A program made the position numbers and the translations under genes. A DNA stretch of 45,266 bases from Paracoccaceae bacterium. GTDB lineage: Bacteria > Pseudomonadota > Alphaproteobacteria > Rhodobacterales > Rhodobacteraceae. Shown here piece after piece: positions 18,146-27,069 of this stretch; position 1 is the stretch's first letter, and each line of letters begins with the position of its first letter. The stretch is from NCBI GenBank assembly GCA_017510335.1, contig JAFWNM010000030.1, positions 1 through 45,266 on the forward strand, in the 5' to 3' direction. The notes under the pieces were generated by a model that saw nothing but the letters and a program-made list of their open reading frames with translations, was not told where the DNA came from and did no database searches.

Positions 18146-18889
18146 ATGCGCAACCCCAGCAAGATTACGGTGGCCCCGTGGCTGCAACGGCTTTCTTTGG
18201 GGCTGGCCATCAGCATTTTCGGCACCATCCAGCCTGCCCAGACGCTGGCGCGCGGCACTGCGCCGGCGGACCCGTCGCAACTTTGCATTTCTGCGGCCCT
18301 GCAAGCTGCACGAAACCACAATGTCCCCTTTGATGTCCTGCACAAGATCAGCCTGGTGGAAACCGGGCGCCAGACCGCCGCAGGCATGACCCCGTGGCCA
18401 TGGGCCGTGCATGCGACAGGGCGCGGCCATTGGCCCGCCACGCGCGACGGCGCGCGCGCGATCATTCGCGCAGCGCTGGATGCCGGTCACAGCAATATCG
18501 ATATCGGGTGTTTCCAGATCAACTATCACTGGCATGGTCAGAACTTCGCTGCACTGGACATGATGCTGGACCCTGCACAGAACGCAAATTATGCAGCGCA
18601 GCTTTTGCAAGGCCATTTCCAGCGACTGGGTTCATGGGCGGACGCGGTTGGCGCCTACCATTCCACCACGCCAGAACTTGCACAGCGCTATATCGCACGC
18701 TTCAACAGCTTCTCGCCCGACAGCGCGGCCATTGCCAGCGCGTCCGGAACGCCCCAAAGGCCGCAAAGCCAGCAAACCACCTATGCGCTTTTGCAATCCG
18801 GTGATGGCGGCGCGATGGGGTCGCTTGTGTCCGGTTCCTTGCTGCAAAGCACACGCCCCTTCGTGGAAACAGGAAGACAACGCCCATGA
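18146..18889 (+). CDS. Lytic transglycosylase, flagellar-cluster type
   Basis: A 247-residue SLT-fold protein. Residues 1-36 form an N-terminal signal segment (LGLAISIFGTIQPAQTLA). The SLT domain covers about 45-195: LHKISLVETGRQ holds the presumed catalytic glutamate, followed by DIGCFQINYHWHGQNF and GSWADAVGAYHS. The tail is low-complexity. It would cut peptidoglycan in the periplasm to let the rod through. Its stop overlaps the flhA start (ATGA), so the two are translationally coupled. By context it could be the counterpart of the Rhodobacter sphaeroides flagellar enzyme SltF; homology was not tested. Confidence 0.85.
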   Translation: MRNPSKITVAPWLQRLSLGLAISIFGTIQPAQTLARGTAPADPSQLCISAALQAARNHNVPFDVLHKISLVETGRQTAAGMTPWPWAVHATGRGHWPATRDGARAIIRAALDAGHSNIDIGCFQINYHWHGQNFAALDMMLDPAQNANYAAQLLQGHFQRLGSWADAVGAYHSTTPELAQRYIARFNSFSPDSAAIASASGTPQRPQSQQTTYALLQSGDGGAMGSLVSGSLLQSTRPFVETGRQRP

Positions 18890-20973
18890 TCAAGTTTGAT
18901 GCGAAGGCCCTGTTCAGCCCTACAGTGTTGCTGGCCCTGGCGCTGATGGCGGTTATCGTCATGATGATCCTGCCCGTGCCCGCCTGGCTGCTGGACCTTG
19001 GGCTGGCGACATCCTTCGCGCTGGCAATCCTGATGTTCACGGTCACGCTGTTCATCCAGCGCCCACTTGATTTCTCTATCTTTCCAACGGTTCTTCTGGC
19101 CTCGCTTATGCTGCGGCTCTCGCTGAACGTCTCATCCACGAAACTTATTATCGGCGAAGGGCATACTGGCACGGGGGCTGCGGGCGGGGTCATTCAGGGC
19201 TTTGCCAGTTTCGTGATGGGCGGGTCTGTGTTCCTTGGGGTTGTCATCTTCCTTGTGCTGCTGATCGTCAATTTCATCGTCATCACCAAGGGCGCGGGCC
19301 GCATGGCCGAAGTTGGCGCACGGTTTGCGCTGGACGGGATGCCGGGAAAACAGCTTGCCATCGACAGCGACATGTCCGCAGGCGCCATCGACCACCAGGA
19401 AGCGAAACGCCGGCGTGAAACCGAACAGGCCGAAACAAACTTCTACGGGTCGCTGGACGGGGCGTCAAAATTCGTCAAGGGGGATGCTGTCGCGGGCCTG
19501 TTGATCACGCTTCTGAATATCGTCATGGGGCTGATCAACGGCACCATGATGCACGGCATGAGCCTGGGGTCCGCATTTGAAACCTATGCCATTCTGACTG
19601 TGGGTGACGGGCTGGTGTCGCAAATCCCAGCTGTCATTATCTCGATCGCGGCCGCCCTTTTGCTGGCACGCGGCGGGGCGAATGGGGCCACCGATAGTGC
19701 ACTTTTCGAACAATTGGGCCGTTACCCTTCAGCTTTGGCAACAGTGGGCATGCTGATGGCGCTGTTTGCCTTTGTTCCCGGCTTGCCCTTCGTGCCCTTT
19801 GTCATCGGGGCAACAGTCCTTCTTGGGCTTGCGTGGATGGCACAGCAGGCGCAGGCGCGCGCCCGCGACGAAGCGGCGCGCCCCACCACCCTGTCGGACC
19901 CCACGCCCGAACGCATGCTGGGCGATGATCTGGATGTCGATGAAATTCATGTCCAGTTCGCCCCCGATCTGGTCCCCATGGTGTTGGACCCCGGCATCGG
20001 GCTGGATGCGCGCATTTCGTCCATCCGGTCGCATATTGCCCGGAATTTCGGGCTGATCCTGCCTGAAATCCGCCTGACAGATGACGCCACCCTGCCTGCG
20101 GGCAGCTACGCTATCTTGATTCACGGTGTCGAACAGGCCCGCGACCGGCTGCGCCCCGGCAAAGTGCTGGCCCTTGTTCAGGACGGAACCACGTTCGACC
20201 TGCAGGGCGAGGATGTGCGCGAACCCGTCTACAAGGCCCCTGCCCGCTGGATCGATGCCAGCCACCAGGAAGATGTCGCCCTTGGCGGCACCACTGTCGT
20301 CAACCCCACCGAAGTGCTGGCCACCCATTTGCTGGAAGTCCTGAAGGCCAATTTCGGCCGTTTGCTGAATTTCAAAAGCCTGAATCGTATTCTGGATGAA
20401 ATGACACGCCTGTCCGATGCATCGCGCGCGGACGCCAACAAGCGGCTGCTGAATGAACTGATCCCCGACAAGGTGCCAGTGGAATTGCTGCTGGCGGTGC
20501 TGCGCCTGCTGCTGGAAGAACGCGTTTCCATCCGCAACCTGCCCCTGATTCTGGAAGCCATAGCCGAAGTGCGCGGCGCCTTGCACGGGCCGGAATCAGT
20601 GTGCGAACATGTCCGCCAGCGCCTTGGGTTCCAGCTTGTCGCCCCCCTCAAGCGCGGGGATGGCACGCTGCCCCTGATCCAGCTTGCCCCGGATTGGGAA
20701 GACATTTTCACCACCTATCAACTGACCGGCGATCATGGCGCAGCCGATGTCGCCCTCCCCCCCGAGGATTTTGCCCGCCTGACCGACCGTGTGGCCGAAA
20801 AACTGGGCATTCTGGCCCAAAACGGCGAAAGCCCCGCGCTTGTCACATCTGCGCACAGGCGGCGTTTCCTGCGCACAGTGCTGACCGCAAAAGGGCTGGT
20901 CACACCAGTTCTGTCCTATGAGGAAATCGGACTGGAAGCGCGCCCCGCCCTTCTGGGAACAATCACCGCATGA
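18886..20973 (+). CDS. flhA: Flagellar export gate protein FlhA
   Basis: FlhA is the large export-gate subunit of the flagellar type III apparatus. The 695 residues contain about eight membrane helices in the first 330, with the FHIPEP-family segments RPLDFSIFPTVLLASLMLRLSLNVSSTK and GASKFVKGDAVAG. The cytoplasmic nonameric domain follows, including RNLPLILEAIAE. Length is standard. It overlaps the lytic transglycosylase upstream and fliR downstream by ATGA. The equivalent of this gene in needle-type secretion systems is excluded by the flagellar neighbours. Confidence 0.97.
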   Translation: MIKFDAKALFSPTVLLALALMAVIVMMILPVPAWLLDLGLATSFALAILMFTVTLFIQRPLDFSIFPTVLLASLMLRLSLNVSSTKLIIGEGHTGTGAAGGVIQGFASFVMGGSVFLGVVIFLVLLIVNFIVITKGAGRMAEVGARFALDGMPGKQLAIDSDMSAGAIDHQEAKRRRETEQAETNFYGSLDGASKFVKGDAVAGLLITLLNIVMGLINGTMMHGMSLGSAFETYAILTVGDGLVSQIPAVIISIAAALLLARGGANGATDSALFEQLGRYPSALATVGMLMALFAFVPGLPFVPFVIGATVLLGLAWMAQQAQARARDEAARPTTLSDPTPERMLGDDLDVDEIHVQFAPDLVPMVLDPGIGLDARISSIRSHIARNFGLILPEIRLTDDATLPAGSYAILIHGVEQARDRLRPGKVLALVQDGTTFDLQGEDVREPVYKAPARWIDASHQEDVALGGTTVVNPTEVLATHLLEVLKANFGRLLNFKSLNRILDEMTRLSDASRADANKRLLNELIPDKVPVELLLAVLRLLLEERVSIRNLPLILEAIAEVRGALHGPESVCEHVRQRLGFQLVAPLKRGDGTLPLIQLAPDWEDIFTTYQLTGDHGAADVALPPEDFARLTDRVAEKLGILAQNGESPALVTSAHRRRFLRTVLTAKGLVTPVLSYEEIGLEARPALLGTITA

Positions 20974-21761
20974 CACTTGAAATGTTCGACACGCTTTCGG
21001 CCACACTCGACACGCTGATGCCGCAACTGCTCATGGGGTTTGGCGTTTTCCTGCGCGTGGGGGCGATGATGGCGCTGATGCCCGCATTCGGGGAAACCGT
21101 CATTCCGGTGCGGGTGCGGCTGGTGGCCGCCATGGCCTTTACGCTGATCATCACGCCAACAGTGGGCACGGACCTGCCGCAGCTTCGTGGCGGCCCTGTT
21201 CCCCTGGTCACCCTCATCGCGGCAGAGGGGCTGGCAGGGCTTGTGCTCGGTGTCGGGCTGCGCATGTTTGTCATTGCGTTGCAGACTGCGGGCACAATTG
21301 CGGCGCAGGCCACATCACTTTCGCAATTTTTCGGGGGCGCGGGCGTGGACCCCCAGCCTGCCATGTCCCAGATACTCGTCATGGCAGGGCTGGCGCTGGC
21401 GGTCATCAACGGGCTGCATGTGCGGCTGGCGGAATTTCTGATCCTGTCCTACAGCTTCTTTCCGGCGGGCCGGTTTCCGGATGCGGGCAGTCTGGGTGAT
21501 TGGGGCACCACGCAAGTGTCGCGCGCCTTCACGCTGGCCTTCACATTGGCGATGCCGTTTGTCATTCTTTCGGTGCTTTATAATGTGGCCCTTGGGGCAA
21601 TCAACAAGGCGATGCCGCAATTGATGGTCGCGTTCGTGGGGGCGCCGGCAATCACCTTTGCGGGCCTTGCACTGCTGTTTCTATCGGCGCCCATGCTTTT
21701 GCCCGTGTGGCAGGCCGGGTTTGAAAGCTACCTCAACGATCCGACAGGCCCCGCCCCATGA
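20970..21761 (+). CDS. fliR: Flagellar export gate protein FliR
   Basis: FliR is part of the export-gate core with FliP and FliQ in the inner membrane. The 263-residue, highly hydrophobic protein has about six membrane helices; LLMGFGVFLRVGAMMALMPAFGE and the segment QTAGTIAAQATSLSQFFG fit the family. Its start and stop each overlap the neighbour by ATGA, so flhA-fliR-flhB are translationally coupled. FliQ is encoded 6 kb away in the opposite operon and FliP is not in the window. Confidence 0.96.
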   Translation: MTLEMFDTLSATLDTLMPQLLMGFGVFLRVGAMMALMPAFGETVIPVRVRLVAAMAFTLIITPTVGTDLPQLRGGPVPLVTLIAAEGLAGLVLGVGLRMFVIALQTAGTIAAQATSLSQFFGGAGVDPQPAMSQILVMAGLALAVINGLHVRLAEFLILSYSFFPAGRFPDAGSLGDWGTTQVSRAFTLAFTLAMPFVILSVLYNVALGAINKAMPQLMVAFVGAPAITFAGLALLFLSAPMLLPVWQAGFESYLNDPTGPAP

Positions 21762-22846
21762 GCGAAGAAGACCAAAGCGGCGAAAAGGAATTCGAGGCCA
21801 CCGAACAGAAGCTGGCCGAGCAACGCCGCAAGGGCGAAGTGCCCCGATCAACCGATCTGAACACCGCTGCGGCGTTTTTCGGCCTGTTGCTTGGTGCCTT
21901 GGCGCTTGGTCAGGTTTCAATGACGCGCCTTGGTGAGATCGGGGCGGTCCTGCTGGAGCAGTCCGACCAGATTTCCGGACTTCTGGTGCAGCAATCGCGC
22001 GCATTGGTGGGCGGGTTGATCGGCCATGTGGCCCTTGCGGCGCTGCCCTTGGTGGCGGTCCCCTTTCTGATTGTCTGGGCCATGCTTTTTGCCCAGCGCG
22101 TCGTCATCTTCGCCCCCGAGAAACTGAAACCCAAAGCATCCCGCGTGTCCGTCATCGCGAATGCGAAAAACAAATTCGGCCGCAGCGGACTGTTCGAATT
22201 CGCCAAAAGCGCTGTGAAGCTGGCCGTGATTTCGACTGTCTTGTGGTTTTTCCTGATGCATAACCTGCCGCTGATCCTGGGCAGCGTGTATCTGACACCG
22301 GCATTGGCCACAGTTGAACTGCTGGGGCTTGTTGTCCGGTTTCTGATGCTTGTTTTCGTGGTCAAACTGCTTATCGGCGGGATCGATTTCTTCTGGCAAC
22401 GCGCCGAACACCTGCGCCGCAACCGGATGTCGCACAAGGAAATGTTTGATGAGATGAAACAATCCGAAGGGGACCCCCATGCCAAGGGCGAACGGCGCAG
22501 GCGCGGGCGCGAAATTGCCAGCAACCATATGCTGGATGCCGTCCCTGACGCCAGTGTAGTGATTGTTAACCCCACGCATTACGCCGTTGCGCTGAAATGG
22601 TCGCCACAATCACCGGGGGCGCCGGTTTGTGTGGCAAAAGGGGTTGATGAGATCGCGCTGCGTATTCGTGAACGCGCAACCGAAGCGGGCGTTCCCATCC
22701 ATTCGGACCCAGTGACCGCACGCGCCCTGTTTGCCAGTATCGAAATCGATCAGGAAGTGCAGGCCGAACACTATGCCGCCGTGGCCGCCGCCATCCGTTT
22801 TGCCGACACCATGCGCGCCAAGGCACGCAAAGGGCGGTGGTCATGA
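21758..22846 (+). CDS. flhB: Flagellar export switch protein FlhB
   Basis: FlhB sets export substrate specificity, switching from rod/hook to filament proteins after self-cleavage. The 362 residues start with the charged tail SEEDQSGEKEFEATEQKLAE and four membrane helices follow. The linker RMSHKEMFDEMKQSEGDPHAK precedes the cytoplasmic domain. The autocleavage motif NPTH is intact (N271-P272), in VVIVNPTHYAVALKW. Length is normal. It overlaps fliR and the next small gene by ATGA. Confidence 0.97.
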   Translation: MSEEDQSGEKEFEATEQKLAEQRRKGEVPRSTDLNTAAAFFGLLLGALALGQVSMTRLGEIGAVLLEQSDQISGLLVQQSRALVGGLIGHVALAALPLVAVPFLIVWAMLFAQRVVIFAPEKLKPKASRVSVIANAKNKFGRSGLFEFAKSAVKLAVISTVLWFFLMHNLPLILGSVYLTPALATVELLGLVVRFLMLVFVVKLLIGGIDFFWQRAEHLRRNRMSHKEMFDEMKQSEGDPHAKGERRRRGREIASNHMLDAVPDASVVIVNPTHYAVALKWSPQSPGAPVCVAKGVDEIALRIRERATEAGVPIHSDPVTARALFASIEIDQEVQAEHYAAVAAAIRFADTMRAKARKGRWS

Positions 22847-23193
22847 CCCAGAACAGCCGTTTGACACGCCTTCAAGCCCTTGCACAAATGATCCGCGACA
22901 GGGATCTGGCGCGTTTGCAAAAGCTGGCAATGGCACGCAATGAAACCCGCGCCCGTGTGCAGAACCTGTCGAAACCCGTCCCCCTTGTCGAGGACCCGGC
23001 GCTTTTTACTGTCCGCCAGTTGCATGCCAAATGGGCATTGGACCAGCGCATGCAACTCAACCGCACACTGGCCCAACAAACCGCGCGCCTGATCGAGCAA
23101 CGTGACAAAGCCGCCCGAAGTCTTGGCCGGGCAGATGCGCTTGCGCAATTGTGCAAGGGCAAATCGGGCACAGGCCCATCGCGGAAATACTGA
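22843..23193 (+). CDS. Small coiled-coil protein after flhB, possible FliJ-like chaperone
   Basis: I do not recognise this 116-residue basic protein by sequence. It consists of two long helices (about residues 3-44 and 58-103) linked by a proline-containing turn, rich in Leu, Ala, Arg and Gln, with no membrane segment or signal peptide. Such a helical hairpin is the shape of FliJ, the stalk and chaperone of the export ATPase. It is translationally coupled to flhB (ATGA at 22843), which supports a flagellar role. FliJ identity is inference; FliJ is usually about 145 residues and often lies beside fliI. Confidence 0.7.
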   Translation: MTQNSRLTRLQALAQMIRDRDLARLQKLAMARNETRARVQNLSKPVPLVEDPALFTVRQLHAKWALDQRMQLNRTLAQQTARLIEQRDKAARSLGRADALAQLCKGKSGTGPSRKY

Positions 23194-23215
23194 CTGCGGT
23201 TTACGCAAACAAGCG

Positions 23216-24496
23216 TCAGGGCGTAACCCATTCGCCAGCGCGCATCAGCGCGACAGCCTCGCCATCAGCCTTCAGGCCATCGACATCCATCTGGCCAGAC
23301 CCGATCATCCAATCAACATGGATCAGGCTTTCATTGCCGCCACGGGCAGAAATTTCTTCCTTGCTCAGCCCGTCGCCCCCTTCAAGACAAGATGCATAGC
23401 ATTGCCCCATCGCAATATGCGAGGCCGCGTTTTCATCGAACAAGGTATTGAAGAACAGGTGCCCGCTTTGGGATACGGGTGAACTGTGCGGAACAAGCGC
23501 CACTTCCCCCAGCCTGGCGGCACCGTCATCTGTGCCCAACATGTCGCGCAGCACATCGCCGCCGCGCGCGGCGCGGGCTTCAACCGCGCGCCCTGCCTCG
23601 AAACGCATTTCAATCCCGTCGATCAGGCTGCCGTGGTGTGACAAGGGTTTTGTGGCGCGCACATACCCGTCCACACGCGCCGCGTGGGGTGTTGTAAACA
23701 CTTCTTCGGTGGGAATATTGGGGTTGCAGCGCACCCCATTGCGCGCCACCGAGGCCCCGCCTTGCCAGAAATGCCCCTGCGCAAGACCCACGCGCAGGTC
23801 AGTGCCCGGCCCCTTGAACTGCAGGCTGTCGAAACGGGCTGAATTCAGCATCTGGCAGCGCCGCGCAAGGGTTTCGTTATGTGCGGTCCAGGCCGCTACC
23901 GGATCAGGGTGGTCAAGCCGCGCGGTCAGCGCAATAGCCTGCGCAAGCAGGTTGAAGGCAGCTTCGGGCGGATGATCCGGGAACATGCGCTGCGCCCATT
24001 CCAGCGTTGGGCAAGGGATAATCGACCAGTTTATGTGAAACCCCGCAATCGGGGCCAGCGCGGGACGATAGGCCGCAGCATTCGCGCGGTTTGCGCGCCC
24101 CACTTTTGACGCATCTTCCTGCGCCAGCAAAAACGGATCTTCGCCCACCAGCGCCAGACGTGCCGCCCCGTTTTCATAGGCTGTGGCCATACCCTTATAC
24201 AACCACTCGGGCGCCTTGTCGAAGCTGGCATCATGGCCGTGATGAAACCGCGCCAACATCATGTCGCGGTCACTTATCAGCGCCGTAACAAGGCCCGCAC
24301 CCGCACGATAGGCTTCTGCCGTGATTGCGCGCGCCAATGGAAGCGCGCATGTTGGCGTTGTCATCACAAGGTCTTGCCCGGGCTGCAGGTTCAGCCCCAC
24401 ATGGACCGCCAATCGGGCAAGGCCGTTCAACAAGCCCGGGTCAACCCCGATATCCGGAATGGTCAAGGAATGGGGTGATGGGGCGTCGTTCATCAT
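23216..24496 (-). CDS. M29 family aminopeptidase (AmpS/aminopeptidase T)
   Basis: A 426-residue metallo-aminopeptidase of clan MQ, cytoplasmic. All six conserved metal and active-site residues of the family can be placed: E265 (IPTEEVFTTP), E331 (LGEVALVP), H360 (ENAASHIAMG), Y367, H393 and D395 (SLIHVDWMIGS), keeping the family spacing. Length is typical. I chose the ATG at 24496 with GAAGG upstream; the next codon is ATG too. It lies between two flagellar blocks and has no known part in motility. Its 3' end faces the coiled-coil gene with a gap of 22 bp. Confidence 0.92.
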   Translation of the reverse strand: MMNDAPSPHSLTIPDIGVDPGLLNGLARLAVHVGLNLQPGQDLVMTTPTCALPLARAITAEAYRAGAGLVTALISDRDMMLARFHHGHDASFDKAPEWLYKGMATAYENGAARLALVGEDPFLLAQEDASKVGRANRANAAAYRPALAPIAGFHINWSIIPCPTLEWAQRMFPDHPPEAAFNLLAQAIALTARLDHPDPVAAWTAHNETLARRCQMLNSARFDSLQFKGPGTDLRVGLAQGHFWQGGASVARNGVRCNPNIPTEEVFTTPHAARVDGYVRATKPLSHHGSLIDGIEMRFEAGRAVEARAARGGDVLRDMLGTDDGAARLGEVALVPHSSPVSQSGHLFFNTLFDENAASHIAMGQCYASCLEGGDGLSKEEISARGGNESLIHVDWMIGSGQMDVDGLKADGEAVALMRAGEWVTP

Positions 24497-24574
24497 GATC
24501 TGGACCTTCGCTTGATGGCGGTTCACCGCCAAGCTGGGCCAGCCCCCCGCGAAGGTCAAGGGCGCAAGGCGAAA

Positions 24575-25039
24575 TCACGCACCACTGCGTAAAATATCGG
24601 TAATCAACACGCCCATGACAGCCTCCCTGCCAAGCAGGCTTTGCGCCGTTTCCAGCAACGCCTGCCGCAACAGCGTCATGTTGTTGTTGGACGTGAACAT
24701 CCCGTCAAACCCGCCGCTATTGGCGTGGTCGAACATGACCTGCAAAAAGCGGTCGCGCAGCCGTGGCTCGTTGTTGACAACCGCACTTTGTTCCGCACCG
24801 GCCACTTCCAGTGTCAGCGATATGACAATCACAGACACTATCCTGTCCCCGTCCAGCAAGGGCACCATGAACTGGTTTTGCATGTCATGCAGCGTGATAT
24901 CCAGATGGGCCAGGTCAGGCATCGGCATGTCTTCTGTTTCTGTCTGCTCTGGTTCGGGCAGGGGGCGCAACCACAGCCCCGCGCCAATGCCGCCCCCAAG
25001 CCCCAGGACGATAAGTAGAATTGGTATCAGCTTTGCCAT
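24575..25039 (-). CDS. fliL: FliL-like flagellar basal-body protein
   Basis: A 154-residue protein with an N-terminal membrane helix (about residues 4-24, LIPILLIVLGLGGGIGAGLWL) and a periplasmic domain containing ISLTLEV and LRDRFLQVMFD. FliL-family proteins surround the stator and support torque. The order after flgH and the C-terminal pattern LLETAQSLLGREAVMGVLITDIL fit. Sequence similarity to distant FliLs is low, so the call rests partly on context. It is the last gene of the leftward flgB operon, 23 bp after flgH. Confidence 0.8.
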   Translation of the reverse strand: MAKLIPILLIVLGLGGGIGAGLWLRPLPEPEQTETEDMPMPDLAHLDITLHDMQNQFMVPLLDGDRIVSVIVISLTLEVAGAEQSAVVNNEPRLRDRFLQVMFDHANSGGFDGMFTSNNNMTLLRQALLETAQSLLGREAVMGVLITDILRSGA

Positions 25040-25062
25040 GGTGCCCCCTTGCGCCCGAACCT

Positions 25063-25806
25063 TCAGAACGGTGCCAGAATATCGATGATCTGTTCGCCAT
25101 AGCGCGGTTGTTGCATTGTCGAAATCACACCGCGCCCCCCGTAGGAAATGCGCGCCCCGGCAATTTTGTCATAGGTGATTTCATTCTGGCGCGAAATATC
25201 GGTGGGACGGACATGGCCGGTCACCAGCAATTCGCGCAATTCGTGATTCACCCGCACTTCCTGACGCCCTTCGATGCGCAAAACGCCGTTGGGCAGCACC
25301 TCCACAACAGTTGAGGCCACGCGCAAGGTCAGCTTTTCGTTGCGCCGCACGGACCCGTTGCCGGAAAAACTGCTGCCGCTGTTGGTTTCAATCCCCGCAC
25401 CAATGCTCAGCCCGCCTTCATTCTTGCGATCAAAGGCTTGTGGCAGGCCAAAAAGTTGTGGAATGGCCATGCTGCTGGACCCGGTGCGCCCGCGAGAGGT
25501 GTTGTTCGAAATTTCGGCGCTGTCATTTATCTCGATCACAACGGTCATGATATCGCCCTGACGACCCGCGCGCCGGTCCCCCAGAAGGGACCGTTGACTG
25601 ACCGACCAAAGCGAGGACTGCGCCGCTGCGGGGCGCGGTTCATTGGTTTCAGGCAGCGGCACACGATACAGCGCCGCATGCTCGATGCTTTGATCAGGTG
25701 AACTGAAGGCCGGCGCGCGGCCCACCTCGTTCAGTGGCTGACAGGCGGCCAGCGCAACCCCGCACAACAACAGCGCAAGCCTGCGTCGGGAAGATGTCTT
25801 GTTCAT
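25063..25806 (-). CDS. flgH: Flagellar L-ring lipoprotein FlgH
   Basis: FlgH forms the L-ring bushing in the outer membrane. The 247-residue precursor has a lipoprotein signal with lipobox LAAC (C22). The mature part contains SSLWSVSQRSLLGDRRAGRQGDIMTVVIEINDSAEISN, the typical FlgH start, and the C-terminal VTGHVRPTDISRQNEITYDKIAGARISYGGRG. Length is usual. It follows flgA by 24 bp and precedes fliL. FlgI, its P-ring partner, is not in the window. Confidence 0.97.
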   Translation of the reverse strand: MNKTSSRRRLALLLCGVALAACQPLNEVGRAPAFSSPDQSIEHAALYRVPLPETNEPRPAAAQSSLWSVSQRSLLGDRRAGRQGDIMTVVIEINDSAEISNNTSRGRTGSSSMAIPQLFGLPQAFDRKNEGGLSIGAGIETNSGSSFSGNGSVRRNEKLTLRVASTVVEVLPNGVLRIEGRQEVRVNHELRELLVTGHVRPTDISRQNEITYDKIAGARISYGGRGVISTMQQPRYGEQIIDILAPF

Positions 25807-25830
25807 GATACCCTCATGGTAATGTGTATT

Positions 25831-26265
25831 CTAACGTAAGGACATGCGCTGCGCGCTAACTTCAACAACACCGTCATACAGCACCGTTCCTTGCACGGAC
25901 TGACGCGACGACAGGTTCATGACACTGACCTGGTCCCCGATGGCCCCGCGTGCCAGCGCGCGCCCTTCGGTCAGAATGGTCAGCGGCCCGCGACGATAGA
26001 CAATCTGCACCACGTCGTTGCGCTCCACCACAGCGGCAGGACCAAGTTCGGACAGGCGCACCGGACGGCCCGGATAGATGGCGACGCGGGTTTCAAGCCC
26101 GATAACCTGATCTGCCGTGGTCGCCGCCCCGACGATTGTGCCGTCTTGCAAGATGACATCGCCCACGCCGATAACTTCGGCGGCGCGGATAAGACGGGTT
26201 GCAACCAGTGTCTGGCCCAACGCCATGTCGGGCAGGAAAAACAGAAGGATCAGGACAAACCGCAT
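25831..26265 (-). CDS. flgA: P-ring assembly chaperone FlgA
   Basis: FlgA is a periplasmic chaperone for P-ring formation by FlgI. The 144-residue precursor has a signal peptide (residues 1-17, FVLILLFFLPDMALG) and an SAF-like domain with VIGLETRVAIYPGRPVRLSELGP, ending in the typical ALARGAIGDQVSVMNLSSRQSVQGTV. It is of the short alphaproteobacterial type, without the extra N-terminal domain of enteric FlgA (about 220). Start and flgG stop overlap (TGATG). Confidence 0.94.
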   Translation of the reverse strand: MRFVLILLFFLPDMALGQTLVATRLIRAAEVIGVGDVILQDGTIVGAATTADQVIGLETRVAIYPGRPVRLSELGPAAVVERNDVVQIVYRRGPLTILTEGRALARGAIGDQVSVMNLSSRQSVQGTVLYDGVVEVSAQRMSLR

Positions 26266-27050
26266 CAGCGCACCTGCGTCGTTGCGCCCATCATCTGGTC
26301 AACTGCCGTAATAACCTTGGAATTCAGCTCATAGCCGCGCTGCGCCTTGATAAGTTCCGTCATCTCGCGCACCGGATCAACGGAGCTTTCTTCCAGATAC
26401 CCTTGCCGGAGAGTGCCAAGCCCGTCTGTGCCGGGCGCGGCCTCGAACCCGGGGCCAGAGGCCTCGGTTTCCAGAAACAGGTTCGAGCCCATGGCTTCCA
26501 GCCCTTTTTCATTGGCAAAACCCGTCAATGTCAGCTGGCCCAGAAGCTGGGGCTGCACCTGACCAATGAAATAACCATACACCTCGCCGTCGGCATTGAT
26601 GGAAATCGACCGCGCATCATTGGGAATGACGATGCCCGGGGCCACCTCGAAGCCTTCGGAATTGACAATCAGCCCGTCGCCCGAGCGTTTGAGGGCACCA
26701 TCGCGCGTATAGGCCGCCTGACCATCGGGCAAGGTGACCGAAAGAAAGCCCTTCCCCTCGATCGCGACATCCAGATCCCCGTTGGTCTGGGCCAGCGCGC
26801 CCTGTTGGATCTGCATGCTGACGGCAGCGGGGCGCACACCAAGACCAAGCTGGATCCCGGTGGGCAACACAGTTCCGTCTGCCGCATTGATGGACCCCGC
26901 GCGCGCGAATTGCTGATAATGCAAATCCGCAAATTCGGCGCGGCGCGCATTGTAGCCGGACGTGCTCATATTGGCGAGGTTGTTGGAAATCGTGTCAACG
27001 CGCATCTGTTGCGCGCTCATTCCTGTGGCGGCGATATGAAGCGCTTTCAT
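26265..27050 (-). CDS. flgG: Flagellar distal rod protein FlgG
   Basis: FlgG builds the distal rod. The 261 residues contain the rod/hook N-terminal motif ISNNLANMSTSGYNARRAEFADLHYQQ, including the FlgG-specific stretch that stiffens the rod, and the C-terminal motif VDPVREMTELIKAQRGYELNSKVITAVDQMMGATTQ. The length matches the family (260-262) exactly. It is exported by the flagellar apparatus without a cleaved signal. It follows flgF by 19 bp and overlaps flgA. Confidence 0.97.
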   Translation of the reverse strand: MKALHIAATGMSAQQMRVDTISNNLANMSTSGYNARRAEFADLHYQQFARAGSINAADGTVLPTGIQLGLGVRPAAVSMQIQQGALAQTNGDLDVAIEGKGFLSVTLPDGQAAYTRDGALKRSGDGLIVNSEGFEVAPGIVIPNDARSISINADGEVYGYFIGQVQPQLLGQLTLTGFANEKGLEAMGSNLFLETEASGPGFEAAPGTDGLGTLRQGYLEESSVDPVREMTELIKAQRGYELNSKVITAVDQMMGATTQVR

Positions 27051-27069
27051 TGATCATTCCTTTTCATAA

